Source: an uncultured Collinsella sp.
GTDB lineage: Bacteria; Actinomycetota; Coriobacteriia; Coriobacteriales; Coriobacteriaceae
Assembly: GCA_902470835.1 (NCBI GenBank)
Contig: CABRHR010000088.1
Location: 1 to 8,983 of the forward strand
Direction of reading: 5' to 3'
DNA length: 8,983 nucleotides
Positions 1-7,828 of the stretch are shown one piece after another. The position numbers and the translations under genes are program-made. The notes under the pieces were generated by a model that had not been told where the DNA came from, searched no databases, and saw only the letters and a program-made list of their open reading frames with translations. Numbering within the stretch: the stretch's first letter is position 1; each line of letters starts with the position of its first letter.

Positions 1-75
1 CTCAAGGCCGTCGCGAGGAAGCGGCTCAGGGCGATATACGCCGTGATGCGCGACCGGGTGCCCTACCGGGAGTAG
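1..75 (+). CDS. C-terminal fragment of IS110-like transposase
   Basis: Frame 1 is open from the left edge to a TAG at 73-75 and encodes the last 24 residues of a protein that starts outside the window. The peptide is very basic (ARKRLRAIYAVMRD) and ends in a PYRE tail. This resembles from memory the C-terminus of IS110/IS116/IS902 transposases, where a conserved 'ARK-LR-IYA-LRD--PY' stretch closes the protein. IS110 enzymes are DEDD recombinases with a C-terminal serine-containing domain that act on circular intermediates. None of the catalytic part is visible here, so the family call rests on the tail alone. Codon use and GC match the surroundings. If correct, the right end of the element lies within a few dozen bases downstream. 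Confidence 0.5.
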   Translation, partial: LKAVARKRLRAIYAVMRDRVPYRE

Positions 76-107
76 CCCCGACGGTTGACAAAACTATAGG
101 AACACCC
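76..107 (+). mobile_element. putative right end of the IS110-like element
   Basis: These 32 bases follow the transposase stop and precede a 14-bp palindrome. They contain a perfect TTGACA hexamer at 85-90. In characterised IS110 relatives such as IS621, the right end carries an outward -35 and the left end a -10, and the two join into a promoter on the excised circle. TTGACA about 17 nt before position 107 would fit that arrangement. IS110 elements lack long terminal inverted repeats, so the exact boundary cannot be read from sequence; 107 is a guess. Confidence 0.35.
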
Positions 108-145
108 AACGACTAGTCGTTTAAGAACGTCCCCAACGACTGCCT
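105..145. repeat. REP-like repeat: palindrome plus 10-bp direct repeats
   Basis: A perfect 14-bp palindrome (aacgactagtcgtt) occupies 108-121. The decamer cccaacgact occurs at 105-114 and again at 132-141, 27 bp apart. The segment acgtcccc followed by ctgcct (127-145) recurs in the right-hand hairpin at 6892-6907, with a slightly different middle. The shared wording suggests a dispersed intergenic repeat family. It may also have served as insertion target for the adjacent IS110-like element. Confidence 0.5.
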
Positions 146-360
146 CCCCGCAACTTTGTTTTTATTGGTGTAAAAGGCGGGTCATGCTTGGTGGCGGGTT
201 TGTTATTCGTTTGTAAAGGCCGTGCTGCGCTTGCGGTAAGGGTCTATCAATAGCCCGTAAGAAACCGCAGATAACGCGGCCGTCGACCGATCGGGGCCGT
301 ATCTTTCCAAACAGCAAAGCGGGCAGGGTGCCCGCGAGTCGCATGTATGAAAGGAAGATC
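146..360 (+). promoter_or_regulatory. pstS upstream/leader region, promoter not resolved
   Basis: No gene is seen here. Short direct repeats are present: tgtaaa(a)ggc at 169-178 and 212-220, and ggcgggt at 176-182 and 193-199. A 7-bp stem with a GGG loop (319-325/329-335) lies 25 nt before the pstS start. I could not identify a convincing -35/-10 pair or a match to the Pho boxes known from E. coli or Bacillus. A phosphate-responsive promoter is expected here from the genes it serves, but that is inference. Confidence 0.3.
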
Positions 361-1302
361 ATGCTCGATCAGGCTTATTCTCGTCGTCAGTTCCTCGGCC
401 TCGCTGGTGGTCTTGCCAGCATCGTCGGTCTCGGTCTCGTTGGTTGCGGCGGCTCCGGCGCATCCGACGCCGCCGATACGGGCAGCGCCGCTGCCGCTGC
501 TGAGTCTGTCTCCGGCGAGGTGACCTATGACGGCGCCTCCTCGTTCCAGGCTCTTGTCGAGGCCGCTGCCGAGAAGTTCATGGATGCCAACCCCGATGTC
601 TCCGTCTCCGGCTCGGGCAACGGTTCGGGCAAGGGCCTGACCGCTGTCGCCGCCGGCACCGTTACCATCGGTAACTCCGACGTCTTCGCCGAGACCAAGC
701 TTGAGGCCGATCAGGTCAAGAACCTCGTCGACCACGAGGTCGCCGTCGTGGGCATGGGCCCCGTCGTCTCCAAGAACGTCAAGGTCGACGACCTGTCCCT
801 CGAGCAGCTCAAGGGTATCTTCTCCGGTCAGATTACCAACTGGAAGGAGGTCGGCGGCGACGACGCCACCATCGTCGTCCTCAACCGCAAGGCCGGCTCC
901 GGCACCCGCGCCACCTTCGAGGCTGCCGTCTTTGGCGACGAGGCTGTCGACTTTAAGGGCGACGCCGAGCTCGACAAGTCCGGCGATGTCCAGACTCAGA
1001 TGGGCAGTACCGACAACGCCATCTCCTACCTCGACTTCTCGCACTTCGATGACTCCAAGTTCAACGCCATCAAGGTCGAGGGCGTCGAGCCCAAGAGCAA
1101 GAACGTCACCGACGACTCCTTCAAGATCTGGGCGACCGAGCACATGTACTGCTCCAAGGACGCCGACGAGGCTACCAAGGCTTTCCTTGAGTTCATGCTC
1201 TCCGACGACGTCCAGGGCAAACTCGTCGAGGAGCAGGGCTTTATCCCCGTCTCTGCCATGAAGGTCGTCAAGGACGCCAGCGGCAAGGTCTCCGCTAAAT
1301 AA
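361..1302 (+). CDS. pstS: PstS, phosphate-binding lipoprotein of the Pst ABC transporter
   Basis: Encodes a 313-residue extracytoplasmic phosphate-binding protein that delivers phosphate to PstC/PstA. The ATG at 361 is chosen because AAGGAAG lies at 351-357. In-frame GTG 328 and ATG 343 lack a Shine-Dalgarno sequence. The N-terminus has a twin-arginine motif SRRQFLG (residues 7-13), a hydrophobic stretch, and the lipobox LVGC with Cys29 as the predicted lipidated residue, so Tat export and membrane anchoring are likely. A low-complexity Ser/Ala/Gly linker follows (about 30-52). Phosphate-site motifs of the family are visible: SGSGNGSGKG (83-92), IGNSD (103-107) and RKAGSGTRATF (176-186). The length suits Gram-positive PstS. 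It is the first gene of pstSCAB, with 25 nt before pstC. Confidence 0.95.
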   Translation: MLDQAYSRRQFLGLAGGLASIVGLGLVGCGGSGASDAADTGSAAAAAESVSGEVTYDGASSFQALVEAAAEKFMDANPDVSVSGSGNGSGKGLTAVAAGTVTIGNSDVFAETKLEADQVKNLVDHEVAVVGMGPVVSKNVKVDDLSLEQLKGIFSGQITNWKEVGGDDATIVVLNRKAGSGTRATFEAAVFGDEAVDFKGDAELDKSGDVQTQMGSTDNAISYLDFSHFDDSKFNAIKVEGVEPKSKNVTDDSFKIWATEHMYCSKDADEATKAFLEFMLSDDVQGKLVEEQGFIPVSAMKVVKDASGKVSAK

Positions 1303-1327
1303 GTAATCGCCCCCGGAAAGGTTTGCA

Positions 1328-2236
1328 ATGGCAAAACAGCTGCCAAAGCGCGACCTTGAGAACGTGGGCCTGGGCGTCACGGGCGCGTGCGTAGCGCTCG
1401 TGACGCTTGTCGTTGCCGCGCTCATCTTTATGGTCGCCCAAAAGGGCCTCTCGGCTTTTGTCAAGGACGGCGTCTCGGTCGTCGAGTTTTTCACCAGCAC
1501 CAAGTGGGACCTGGCCAACACGGCCGAAAACGGCCTGCCCTACACCGGCGCCCTGCCCCTGATCGTCACCTCGTTTGCGGTCATGGTGCTCTCCACGCTC
1601 ATCGCGCTGCCCATCGCCATCGGCTCTGCCATCTTTGCGGTCGAGATTAGCCCTAAGTTTGGCTCCAAGGTCTTTCAGCCGCTCATTGAGCTTTTGACCG
1701 GTATTCCCTCGGTCGTCTTTGGCCTGATTGGCTTTCACGTGGTCGTCGGCCTTATGAAGAGCGTTTTCCACGTGAGTACGGGTCTGGGCATCTTGCCCGG
1801 CGCCATCGTGCTGGCCGTCATGATCCTGCCGACCATGACCACGCTTTCGGTCGATGGCCTGCGCGCCGTGCCCGACGGCTACCGCCAGGGCTCGCTCGCG
1901 CTGGGCTACACCCGCTGGCAGACCATCTGGCACGTGGTGCTCAAGTCCGCCATGCCGTCGCTCATGACCGCGGTTATCTTGGGCATGACCCGCGCCTTTG
2001 GCGAGACGCTCGCCGTGCGCATGGTCATCGGCGGCATCGAGGCCATGCCGACGTCGCTGCTGTCGCCGGCTTCGACCATCACCACCACGCTCACCACGTC
2101 CATGGCAGTCTATGCCGAGGGCTCGGCCCAAGACGATGTTCTGTGGGCGCTCGGCCTGCTGCTGATGGGCATGAGTCTCATCTTCATCCTGATCATCCAC
2201 CTTATCGGCCGCAAGGGGGCGAAGGCTCGTGGCTAG
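1328..2236 (+). CDS. pstC: PstC, phosphate ABC transporter permease
   Basis: A 302-residue integral membrane subunit that pairs with PstA to form the phosphate channel. A hydrophobic helix at about 14-37 is followed by an extracytoplasmic loop, then a helical core (about 74-105, 122-145, 153-172, 209-236, 271-294). The cytoplasmic coupling loop typical of binding-protein-dependent permeases spans about 176-210 (DGLRAVPDGYRQGSLALG, then KSAMP), where PstB would dock. The ATG at 1328 has GGAAAGG at 1315-1321. The end overlaps the start of pstA by 8 nt, which indicates translational coupling. PstC rather than PstA is supported by gene order and the long loop after helix 1. Confidence 0.94.
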   Translation: MAKQLPKRDLENVGLGVTGACVALVTLVVAALIFMVAQKGLSAFVKDGVSVVEFFTSTKWDLANTAENGLPYTGALPLIVTSFAVMVLSTLIALPIAIGSAIFAVEISPKFGSKVFQPLIELLTGIPSVVFGLIGFHVVVGLMKSVFHVSTGLGILPGAIVLAVMILPTMTTLSVDGLRAVPDGYRQGSLALGYTRWQTIWHVVLKSAMPSLMTAVILGMTRAFGETLAVRMVIGGIEAMPTSLLSPASTITTTLTTSMAVYAEGSAQDDVLWALGLLLMGMSLIFILIIHLIGRKGAKARG

Positions 2237-3151
2237 CACGCGTATCCACATCGACGAGGCGAGGCTCGGGCGTGTCCAAAAGCAGGACCGCTTCGCCACG
2301 GGCGTGTTGACGGCGATCGTCGCCATCGTCATGCTCATCGTCGTCTCCATGGTGGCCTATATCCTGTTCGAGGGCATTTCGACGCTGTTCCAGCCGGGCT
2401 TTCTCACGCAGCCCGCGCGCGCCAACGGAACCCAGGGCGGCGTGCTCTACCAGCTGTTCGACTCGTTCTACCTGCTGCTGATCACTTTGGTCATCTCGGT
2501 GCCCATCAGCCTGGGCGGAGCGGTCTTCCTGGTCGAGTACGCGCCGAACGGCCCTATCCGCGACATCGCCTCCACCGCTATCGAGACGCTGTCCTCGCTG
2601 CCTTCCATCGTCGTCGGCATGTTCGGCTTTCTGGTGTTCTCGGTGCAGCTGGGCTGGAAGTACTCCATCATCTCCGGCGCCGTCGCGCTCACCATGTTCA
2701 ACATTCCCATCCTGGTGCGCGTGATTCAGCAGGCGCTCGAGGACGTGCCGCAGGCCCAGCGCGATGCGTGCCTGGCCATGGGCCTCACCCGCTGGGAGGC
2801 CACGCTGCACATCCTAATCCCCGAGGCCATGCCCGCCATCGTGACCGGCATCGTGCTTTCGGCCGGCCGTGTGTTTGGCGAGGCCGCAGCACTGCTTTTT
2901 ACCTCGGGTATGAGCTCGCCGGTTCGCCTGAACTTCTTGAGCTTTAACCTGTCGAGCCCCACCTGCGCTTGGAACGTGTTCCGTCCCGGCGAGTCGCTCG
3001 CCGTGCACATCTACAAGATCTATGGCGAGGGCAGCCCCGAGGCCCAGCAGATTGTCTGGGGCACCGCGGCACTGCTGATGATCTGTGTGCTGCTGTTTAA
3101 CGTAGTTGCCCGTATCGTGGGCAAGCAACTGGCAAGGAAGATGACGGCCGA

Positions 3152-3155
<4 letters not shown>
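2229..3155 (+). CDS. pstA: PstA, phosphate ABC transporter permease
   Basis: A 308-residue second permease of the Pst complex. Start is GTG 2229, preceded by AAGGGGG at 2213-2219, inside the last codons of pstC. A cytoplasmic N-terminal segment (about 1-22) leads into helix 1 (about 24-48), then a core of further helices. The coupling loop is at about 170-202 (ALEDVPQAQRDACLAMG, then PEAMP). LSSLPSIVVGMFGF (121-134) matches the conserved region of PstA/PstC permeases. It overlaps pstB by 4 nt (ATGA), so all three membrane/ATPase genes should be translated together. Nothing in the reading frame suggests damage. Confidence 0.94.
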
Positions 3156-4024
<869 letters not shown>

Positions 4025-4042
4025 TCCGGGACATGCTTGAGG

Positions 4043-4068
4043 CCCGCGGCGGCCACGGTTGCCGCGGG
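4043..4068 (+). other. GC-rich hairpin after pstB
   Basis: Arms cccgcggc (4043-4050) and gccgcggg (4061-4068) form a perfect 8-bp stem with a 10-nt loop. It lies between the pstB stop and the main terminator and has no T-run. It may protect the 3' end of the message or help pausing. Confidence 0.45.
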
Positions 4069-4080
4069 ACTGATTGGAGA

Positions 4081-4117
4081 GGCGGGTCATCTCTTTTGCG
4101 AGATGGCCCGCCTTTTT
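4081..4117 (+). terminator. Rho-independent terminator of the pst operon
   Basis: A 13-bp stem (4081-4093 with 4100-4112, one G-T wobble) with a six-base loop is followed directly by five T residues (4113-4117). It sits 56 nt after the pstB stop. The segment ggcccgcctttt appears again at 4128-4139, like a partial copy of the terminator's right half without its left arm. Confidence 0.88.
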
Positions 4118-4187
4118 GTGTCGCGTGCGGCCCGCCTTTTCGCTGCTATCATGGACAACGTTGAATTTCTACGAAGGAGCAGGGCAT

Positions 4188-6047
4188 ATGGCGATTCTTT
4201 TGGGATGCGATTCCGTCAGCCTAGAGTTTCCCACCAAGCATATTTTCGATAGCGTGACGCTCGGCGTGGGCGAGGGCGACCGCATTGGTATTGTCGGTAA
4301 AAACGGCGACGGCAAGTCGACGCTGCTGAGTGTGCTCGCCGGCACGCTGGAGCCCGATGACGGACGCGTGACGCACCGCCGCGGCACGACGATCGGTCTG
4401 CTCGGCCAAAAGGACAACCTGGTCGATACTGATACCGTGCATCATGCCGTTGTGGGCGACGCCCCCGAGTACGAGTGGGCGTCGAGCCCCCGCACGCGCC
4501 AGATCCTCGCCGGCCTCATCAGCGATGTGCCCTGGGAGGGCACGGTGGGCGAGCTTTCGGGCGGTCAGCGCCGTCGCGTGGACCTCGCGCGCCTGCTGAT
4601 CGGCGATTACGACGTGCTCATGCTCGACGAGCCCACCAACCACCTGGATATGCGCACCATCAACTGGCTCGCGCGCCACTTAAAGGCCCGCTGGCAGCGC
4701 GGTCAGGGTGCCATGCTCGTGGTCACGCACGACCGTTGGTTCTTGGACGAGGTCTGCACCAGCATGTGGGAGGTCCACGACGGCCAGGTCGATCCCTTCG
4801 AGGGCGGTTACTCCGCATATATCCTGCAGCGCGTGGAGCGCGATCGCATGGCCGCCGTTACCGAGGAGCGCCGTCGCAACATGGCGCGCAAGGAGCTCGC
4901 GTGGCTGAGCCGCGGCGCCCAGGCTCGTTCCACCAAACCCAAGTTTCGTGTGGATGCCGCTCGCGAACTCATCGCCGACGTGCCGCCCGTACGTGACGAG
5001 CTGGAGCTCAAGCGCCTAGCCGTGAGCCGCCTGGGCAAGCAGGTTATCGATGTGGTCGACGTGGACGCCGGCTATGTGGATACCGATGGCGCGCCCAAGC
5101 AGGTGCTCACCGATGTGACCTGGCTCATTGGCGCGGGCGACCGCTATGGCCTTTTGGGCGAGAACGGCGCCGGCAAGTCCACACTGCTTGACGTGATTCA
5201 GGGCAAGATCGCGCCCCTGCGCGGCCGTGTAAAGATTGGCCAGACAGTGCGCTTTGGCGTGCTGTCGCAGCAGCTCGAGGAGCTCGAACCCTACATGGGC
5301 GACACGATCCGAGAGGTGCTCAGCAACTATAAGAAGTACTACGTCATCGACGGCAAGGAGACTTCGCCTGAGAAGCTCTGCGAGCGCCTGGGCTTTACGA
5401 CCCAGCAGCTCTGGAGCCGCATCGGCGATCTTTCGGGCGGCCAGCGCCGTCGCCTGTCGCTGCTGCTGACGATTCTGGACGAGCCCAACGTGCTCATCCT
5501 GGACGAGCCCGGCAACGACCTGGATACCGACATGCTCGCGATTGTCGAGGACCTGCTCGACGGCTGGCCCGGCACGTTGATTCTGGTGACGCACGACCGC
5601 TTTTTGATGGAGCGCGTGACCGACCAGCAGTGGGCGCTGCTCGACGGCCACCTGACGCATATGCCCGGTGGCGTGGACCAGTACCTGCGCCTGTGCAACG
5701 CCACCGCCGAGGGCGAGCCCGTGGGTGCACCGAGCGCTAAGACCGGCACGTTCGACACCGGTATGGCGGCGGCTGCTGCCGACAAGCCCAAGTCGAGCGG
5801 TCAGCCCAACGGCCTGTCCAACGCCGAGCGTCAGAAGCTTCGCCGCGAGGTGAGCTCGCTCGAGCGCAAGATGGAGACGCAGCGCGCCCGCGTTGAGGAA
5901 GCCGAGGCAGCGATGGCCCAGGTCGACCCCACCAACTACACGGCGCTGGGCGAGCAGCAGGCAAAGATTGACGAGGCTCACGCCGCCATGGACGAGCTGG
6001 AGATGGCGTGGCTCGAGGCGAGCGAAAAGCTCGAGGGCGAGGAGTAG
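4188..6047 (+). CDS. uup: ABC-F family ATPase, Uup type
   Basis: A 619-residue soluble protein with two ABC domains and no membrane segments. Domain 1: Walker A GKNGDGKST (37-45), signature LSGGQ (123-127), Walker B LMLDEPTNHLD (144-154), His181. Domain 2: GENGAGKST (324-332), LSGGQ (415-419), LILDEPGNDLD (436-446), His469. The inter-domain linker carries ARKELAWLSRGAQARSTK (233-250), characteristic of Uup. The C-terminal residues from about 545 to 617 form a charged, heptad-like coiled coil like the Uup DNA-binding tail. ABC-F proteins act on ribosomes, and Uup is also linked to DNA integrity and transposon excision in E. coli. The start at 4188 has AAGGAG (4174-4179); an upstream TTG at 4074 is in frame but lies before the terminator. 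The next gene starts 6 nt later. A resistance-type ABC-F is less likely. Confidence 0.9.
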   Translation: MAILLGCDSVSLEFPTKHIFDSVTLGVGEGDRIGIVGKNGDGKSTLLSVLAGTLEPDDGRVTHRRGTTIGLLGQKDNLVDTDTVHHAVVGDAPEYEWASSPRTRQILAGLISDVPWEGTVGELSGGQRRRVDLARLLIGDYDVLMLDEPTNHLDMRTINWLARHLKARWQRGQGAMLVVTHDRWFLDEVCTSMWEVHDGQVDPFEGGYSAYILQRVERDRMAAVTEERRRNMARKELAWLSRGAQARSTKPKFRVDAARELIADVPPVRDELELKRLAVSRLGKQVIDVVDVDAGYVDTDGAPKQVLTDVTWLIGAGDRYGLLGENGAGKSTLLDVIQGKIAPLRGRVKIGQTVRFGVLSQQLEELEPYMGDTIREVLSNYKKYYVIDGKETSPEKLCERLGFTTQQLWSRIGDLSGGQRRRLSLLLTILDEPNVLILDEPGNDLDTDMLAIVEDLLDGWPGTLILVTHDRFLMERVTDQQWALLDGHLTHMPGGVDQYLRLCNATAEGEPVGAPSAKTGTFDTGMAAAAADKPKSSGQPNGLSNAERQKLRREVSSLERKMETQRARVEEAEAAMAQVDPTNYTALGEQQAKIDEAHAAMDELEMAWLEASEKLEGEE

Positions 6048-6053
6048 ACGAGG

Positions 6054-6824
6054 ATGATCAAAGCCGCGTTTTTCGATATCGACGGTACGCTGCTGAGTTT
6101 TAAGACCCACCGGATTCCGGCGTCGGCGCAGCAGGTGCTTGACTGCTTTCACGAGCAGGGGATCGCGTGCGTGATCGCCACGGGCCGTCCGACCTACCAG
6201 ATGCCGGACTGGCTGCTCGATCTTGGTTGGGATGCGTACATTACGCTTTCGGGCCAGCACTGCTTTGATGCCGAGGGGGTTTACCGCAGCTGCCCGATCG
6301 ATCCGGACGACGTCGCGGTGATTGTGGACCAGGTGGCGCAGGGACGCTACGACTCGCTGTGCATGCAGGGCGAGAATTCGTTTGTGAACCGCCTGTCCGA
6401 GCGCGTGGTGACGGCTGGCAGCAATGCGGGAATCGTCTACCACGAGGAGCCGTTTGAGCACGCCTTTGACGCACCGGTCTACCAGTTTTGCGCCTTTGTG
6501 GACCCGGCCGACGAACATATCGTGACCGACGCCGTGTCGCATTCGCTCACCACGCGCTGGTGCGACCTGTTCTGTGACATTATTCCCGCTAACGGCGGCA
6601 AGGACCTGGGCGTGGCGGCGACGCTGGAGCGGCTTGGTATCGACGCGAGCGAGGCGATTGCCTTTGGCGACGGCGAGAACGACCTGTCGATGTTTGCCGC
6701 CGTGGGCACGAGCGTGGCCATGGGCAACGCACAGGACACGGTGAAAGCTGCGGCGACCTATGTGACGACTGCCGTGGACGACGACGGCATCTGCAACGCC
6801 GCCAAGCATTTTGGGCTGATGTAG
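6054..6824 (+). CDS. Cof-type HAD-IIB family phosphatase
   Basis: A 256-residue cytoplasmic haloacid-dehalogenase-fold hydrolase, likely a Mg-dependent sugar or nucleotide phosphatase. Motif I is FFDIDGT (Asp8 nucleophile, Asp10 acid/base), motif II ATGR with Thr43, motif III Lys183 in GGKDLG, and motif IV GDGENDLSMF (from 205, with Asp206 and Asp210 as metal ligands). The C2B cap lies between motifs II and III, at about 85-180. Size and motif spacing fit the Cof/YbjI/YidA group, whose substrates cannot be told from sequence. The ATG follows the uup stop by 6 nt, with GGAG at 6041-6044, so it is probably co-transcribed with uup. All catalytic residues are intact. Confidence 0.9.
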   Translation: MIKAAFFDIDGTLLSFKTHRIPASAQQVLDCFHEQGIACVIATGRPTYQMPDWLLDLGWDAYITLSGQHCFDAEGVYRSCPIDPDDVAVIVDQVAQGRYDSLCMQGENSFVNRLSERVVTAGSNAGIVYHEEPFEHAFDAPVYQFCAFVDPADEHIVTDAVSHSLTTRWCDLFCDIIPANGGKDLGVAATLERLGIDASEAIAFGDGENDLSMFAAVGTSVAMGNAQDTVKAAATYVTTAVDDDGICNAAKHFGLM

Positions 6825-6837
6825 GGGCGCGGCTCGG

Positions 6838-6906
6838 GCCGGCAGATAGGGACGTTCCCTTTCTGCCGGCAGCCGGGGACACTCCTGCGGGACGTCCCCG
6901 GCTGCC
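6838..6906. repeat. pair of abutting REP-like hairpins
   Basis: Hairpin A: gccggcag (6838-6845) pairs with ctgccggc (6863-6870), with an inner agggacgttccct stem (6848-6860). Hairpin B: a perfect 13-bp stem of 6868-6880 with 6894-6906, with a 13-nt loop. The two share bases 6868-6870, so they cannot both be fully formed. There is no T-run, so this is less like a simple terminator and more like an intergenic repetitive palindrome, though it may still shape the 3' end of the HAD transcript. The acgtcccc...ctgcct part recurs at 127-145. Confidence 0.65.
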
Positions 6907-7002
6907 TCGTTTCGCGGCATTTGTGAAGCAGGGTTAACTTTCTTGCCAATTTAGTAAGACACAGGCAACTTTTGCGGTAAAGTAAGCAAACGATAAGTAT
7001 CC

Positions 7003-7020
7003 AAAGGCTAACTAACCTCT
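7003..7020. promoter_or_regulatory. putative DtxR-box-like operator
   Basis: aggctaactaacct (7005-7018) is an imperfect palindrome, AGG-TA at one end and TA-CCT at the other. Its right half CTAACCT is identical to a half-site of the DtxR/IdeR consensus. It lies 20 nt before the repressor start, suited to autoregulation. Upstream there are also TTGCC/GGCAA (6943-6947, 6964-6968) and TTTGC/GCAAA (6971-6975, 6986-6990) inverted pairs in an AT-richer stretch that should hold the promoter. I could not fix the -35/-10. Confidence 0.4.
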
Positions 7021-7037
7021 ATCGCGAAAGGCGGCCC

Positions 7038-7427
7038 ATGGCCCTGCGTGAATCCGGAGAAGACTATCTCGAATCTATCTACGTGCTGTCTCAGCGTCTG
7101 GGTACCGTGCGCTCGATTGACGTTGCCGAGTACCTGGGCGTGACCAAGGCGAGCGTCTCCAAAGCCATGGCGGCACTGGAGAACAACGGCTACGTAGAGA
7201 TGGGCAAGCGCGACGTTCACCTGACAGAGCGGGGACTTGAGGTGGCCCGCCAAATGTGGGAACGCCACTGCTTTTTCGTGGGGCTTTTGGAAGACGCGGG
7301 TGTCGAAGCCGAAGTCGCGTCGCAGGAGGGTTGCCACATGGAGCACTGCCTGAGCGAGGAGAGCTTCGAGAAGTTGAGGGCAATGCTGGCACGGGAGGAT
7401 GCAGCGGATCCGACAACGGCCGACTAA
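7038..7427 (+). CDS. DtxR/MntR-family metal-dependent transcriptional repressor
   Basis: A 129-residue regulator with an N-terminal winged helix (about 5-70; recognition region VTKASVSKAMAALENNGYV) and a dimerisation/metal-binding helical region (about 71-120). It lacks the C-terminal SH3-like domain, so it is MntR-sized (MntR is 142 aa). By alignment from memory with B. subtilis MntR, the metal ligands would be Asp9, Glu12, His77, Cys99, Glu102 and His103. The Cys replaces MntR Glu99 and matches DtxR Cys102, whereas Asp9 is MntR-like, so the metal (Fe, Mn or other) is not settled. The ATG at 7038 has GAAAGG at 7025-7030. It appears monocistronic and faces the metal ATPase convergently. Confidence 0.85.
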   Translation: MALRESGEDYLESIYVLSQRLGTVRSIDVAEYLGVTKASVSKAMAALENNGYVEMGKRDVHLTERGLEVARQMWERHCFFVGLLEDAGVEAEVASQEGCHMEHCLSEESFEKLRAMLAREDAADPTTAD

Positions 7428-7447
7428 CATTCCCACCGTGGTGCGCC

Positions 7448-7466
7448 GTTCGCGCAAAGCGCGAAC
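7448..7466. terminator. hairpin with AAA loop after the repressor gene
   Basis: gttcgcgc (7448-7455) and gcgcgaac (7459-7466) form a perfect 8-bp stem closed by AAA, 20 nt after the repressor stop. No T-run follows, so termination is possible but not shown. Confidence 0.45.
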
Positions 7467-7581
7467 CAGCAAAAGGGGATAGGGGTCCGGACAACAATGA
7501 GCCCGCTCCAGTCCAAAGTTCCCAAAACAGCTCGCAGCGCCCTCTCAGCAGCGGCACCTAGCCATCCCAAAGGGGCGCGCC

Positions 7582-7602
7582 TCCCGTGCCAAAGGCACGG
7601 GA
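7582..7602. repeat. 9-bp hairpin with AAA loop
   Basis: tcccgtgcc (7582-7590) and ggcacggga (7594-7602) form a perfect stem with an AAA loop. It has the same design as the hairpin at 7448-7466 but a different stem sequence. No gene is adjacent. Confidence 0.5.
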
Positions 7603-7698
7603 CAGCGATTGGGACGAAAGGCCCCCTCAGCCAAGTCCAACTCAGACAAGGAACCCCGCCAGCAAGAGATGCCAAGAACCACCAGCAACGTCACCGCA

Positions 7699-7828
7699 GG
7701 CCGGGGCCGGGTTTGGTTTTGAAAACATTCCGCAGACCGGTGCGGCGCCTTGTCCGCAGCTCCGCAGGAGCAGGACAAGGCGCCGCACATGGTCGAGGAC
7801 GTTTTCAAAACCAAACCCGGCCCCGGCC
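7699..7828. repeat. large nested palindrome beside the ATPase stop codon
   Basis: The outer arms 7699-7726 and 7801-7828 are perfect 28-bp inverted repeats. Inside lies a second perfect 16-bp inverted repeat (7740-7755 with 7773-7788), and inside that a 5-bp stem (7759-7763/7767-7771) with a GCA loop. Partial pairings (7735-7738 with 7791-7794, 7729-7731 with 7797-7799) bridge the layers, so nearly the whole 130 nt can fold into one rod or cruciform. It begins 8 nt after the ATPase stop codon. Outside it, tgccaagaacc (7670-7680) is nearly inverted-repeated by 7842-7852, which codes the ATPase C-terminus. It may act as a terminator for both convergent genes or be a non-autonomous repeat element. 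Confidence 0.85.

Noticed and set aside
328..360. Longer PstS from GTG 328 or ATG 343
   Set aside because: Neither has a ribosome-binding site, and AAGGAAG at 351-357 fits ATG 361. ATG 343 is not fully excluded, since Tat signals tolerate longer N-regions.
4074..4187. Extended N-terminus for the Uup protein from TTG 4074
   Set aside because: It would start before the pst terminator hairpin and translate through it. ATG 4188 has a good AAGGAG and begins at the normal family N-terminus.
4188..6047. Antibiotic-resistance ABC-F (Vga/Msr/Optr type)
   Set aside because: The linker motif and C-terminal coiled coil are those of Uup. No extended antibiotic-resistance-domain loop is evident.
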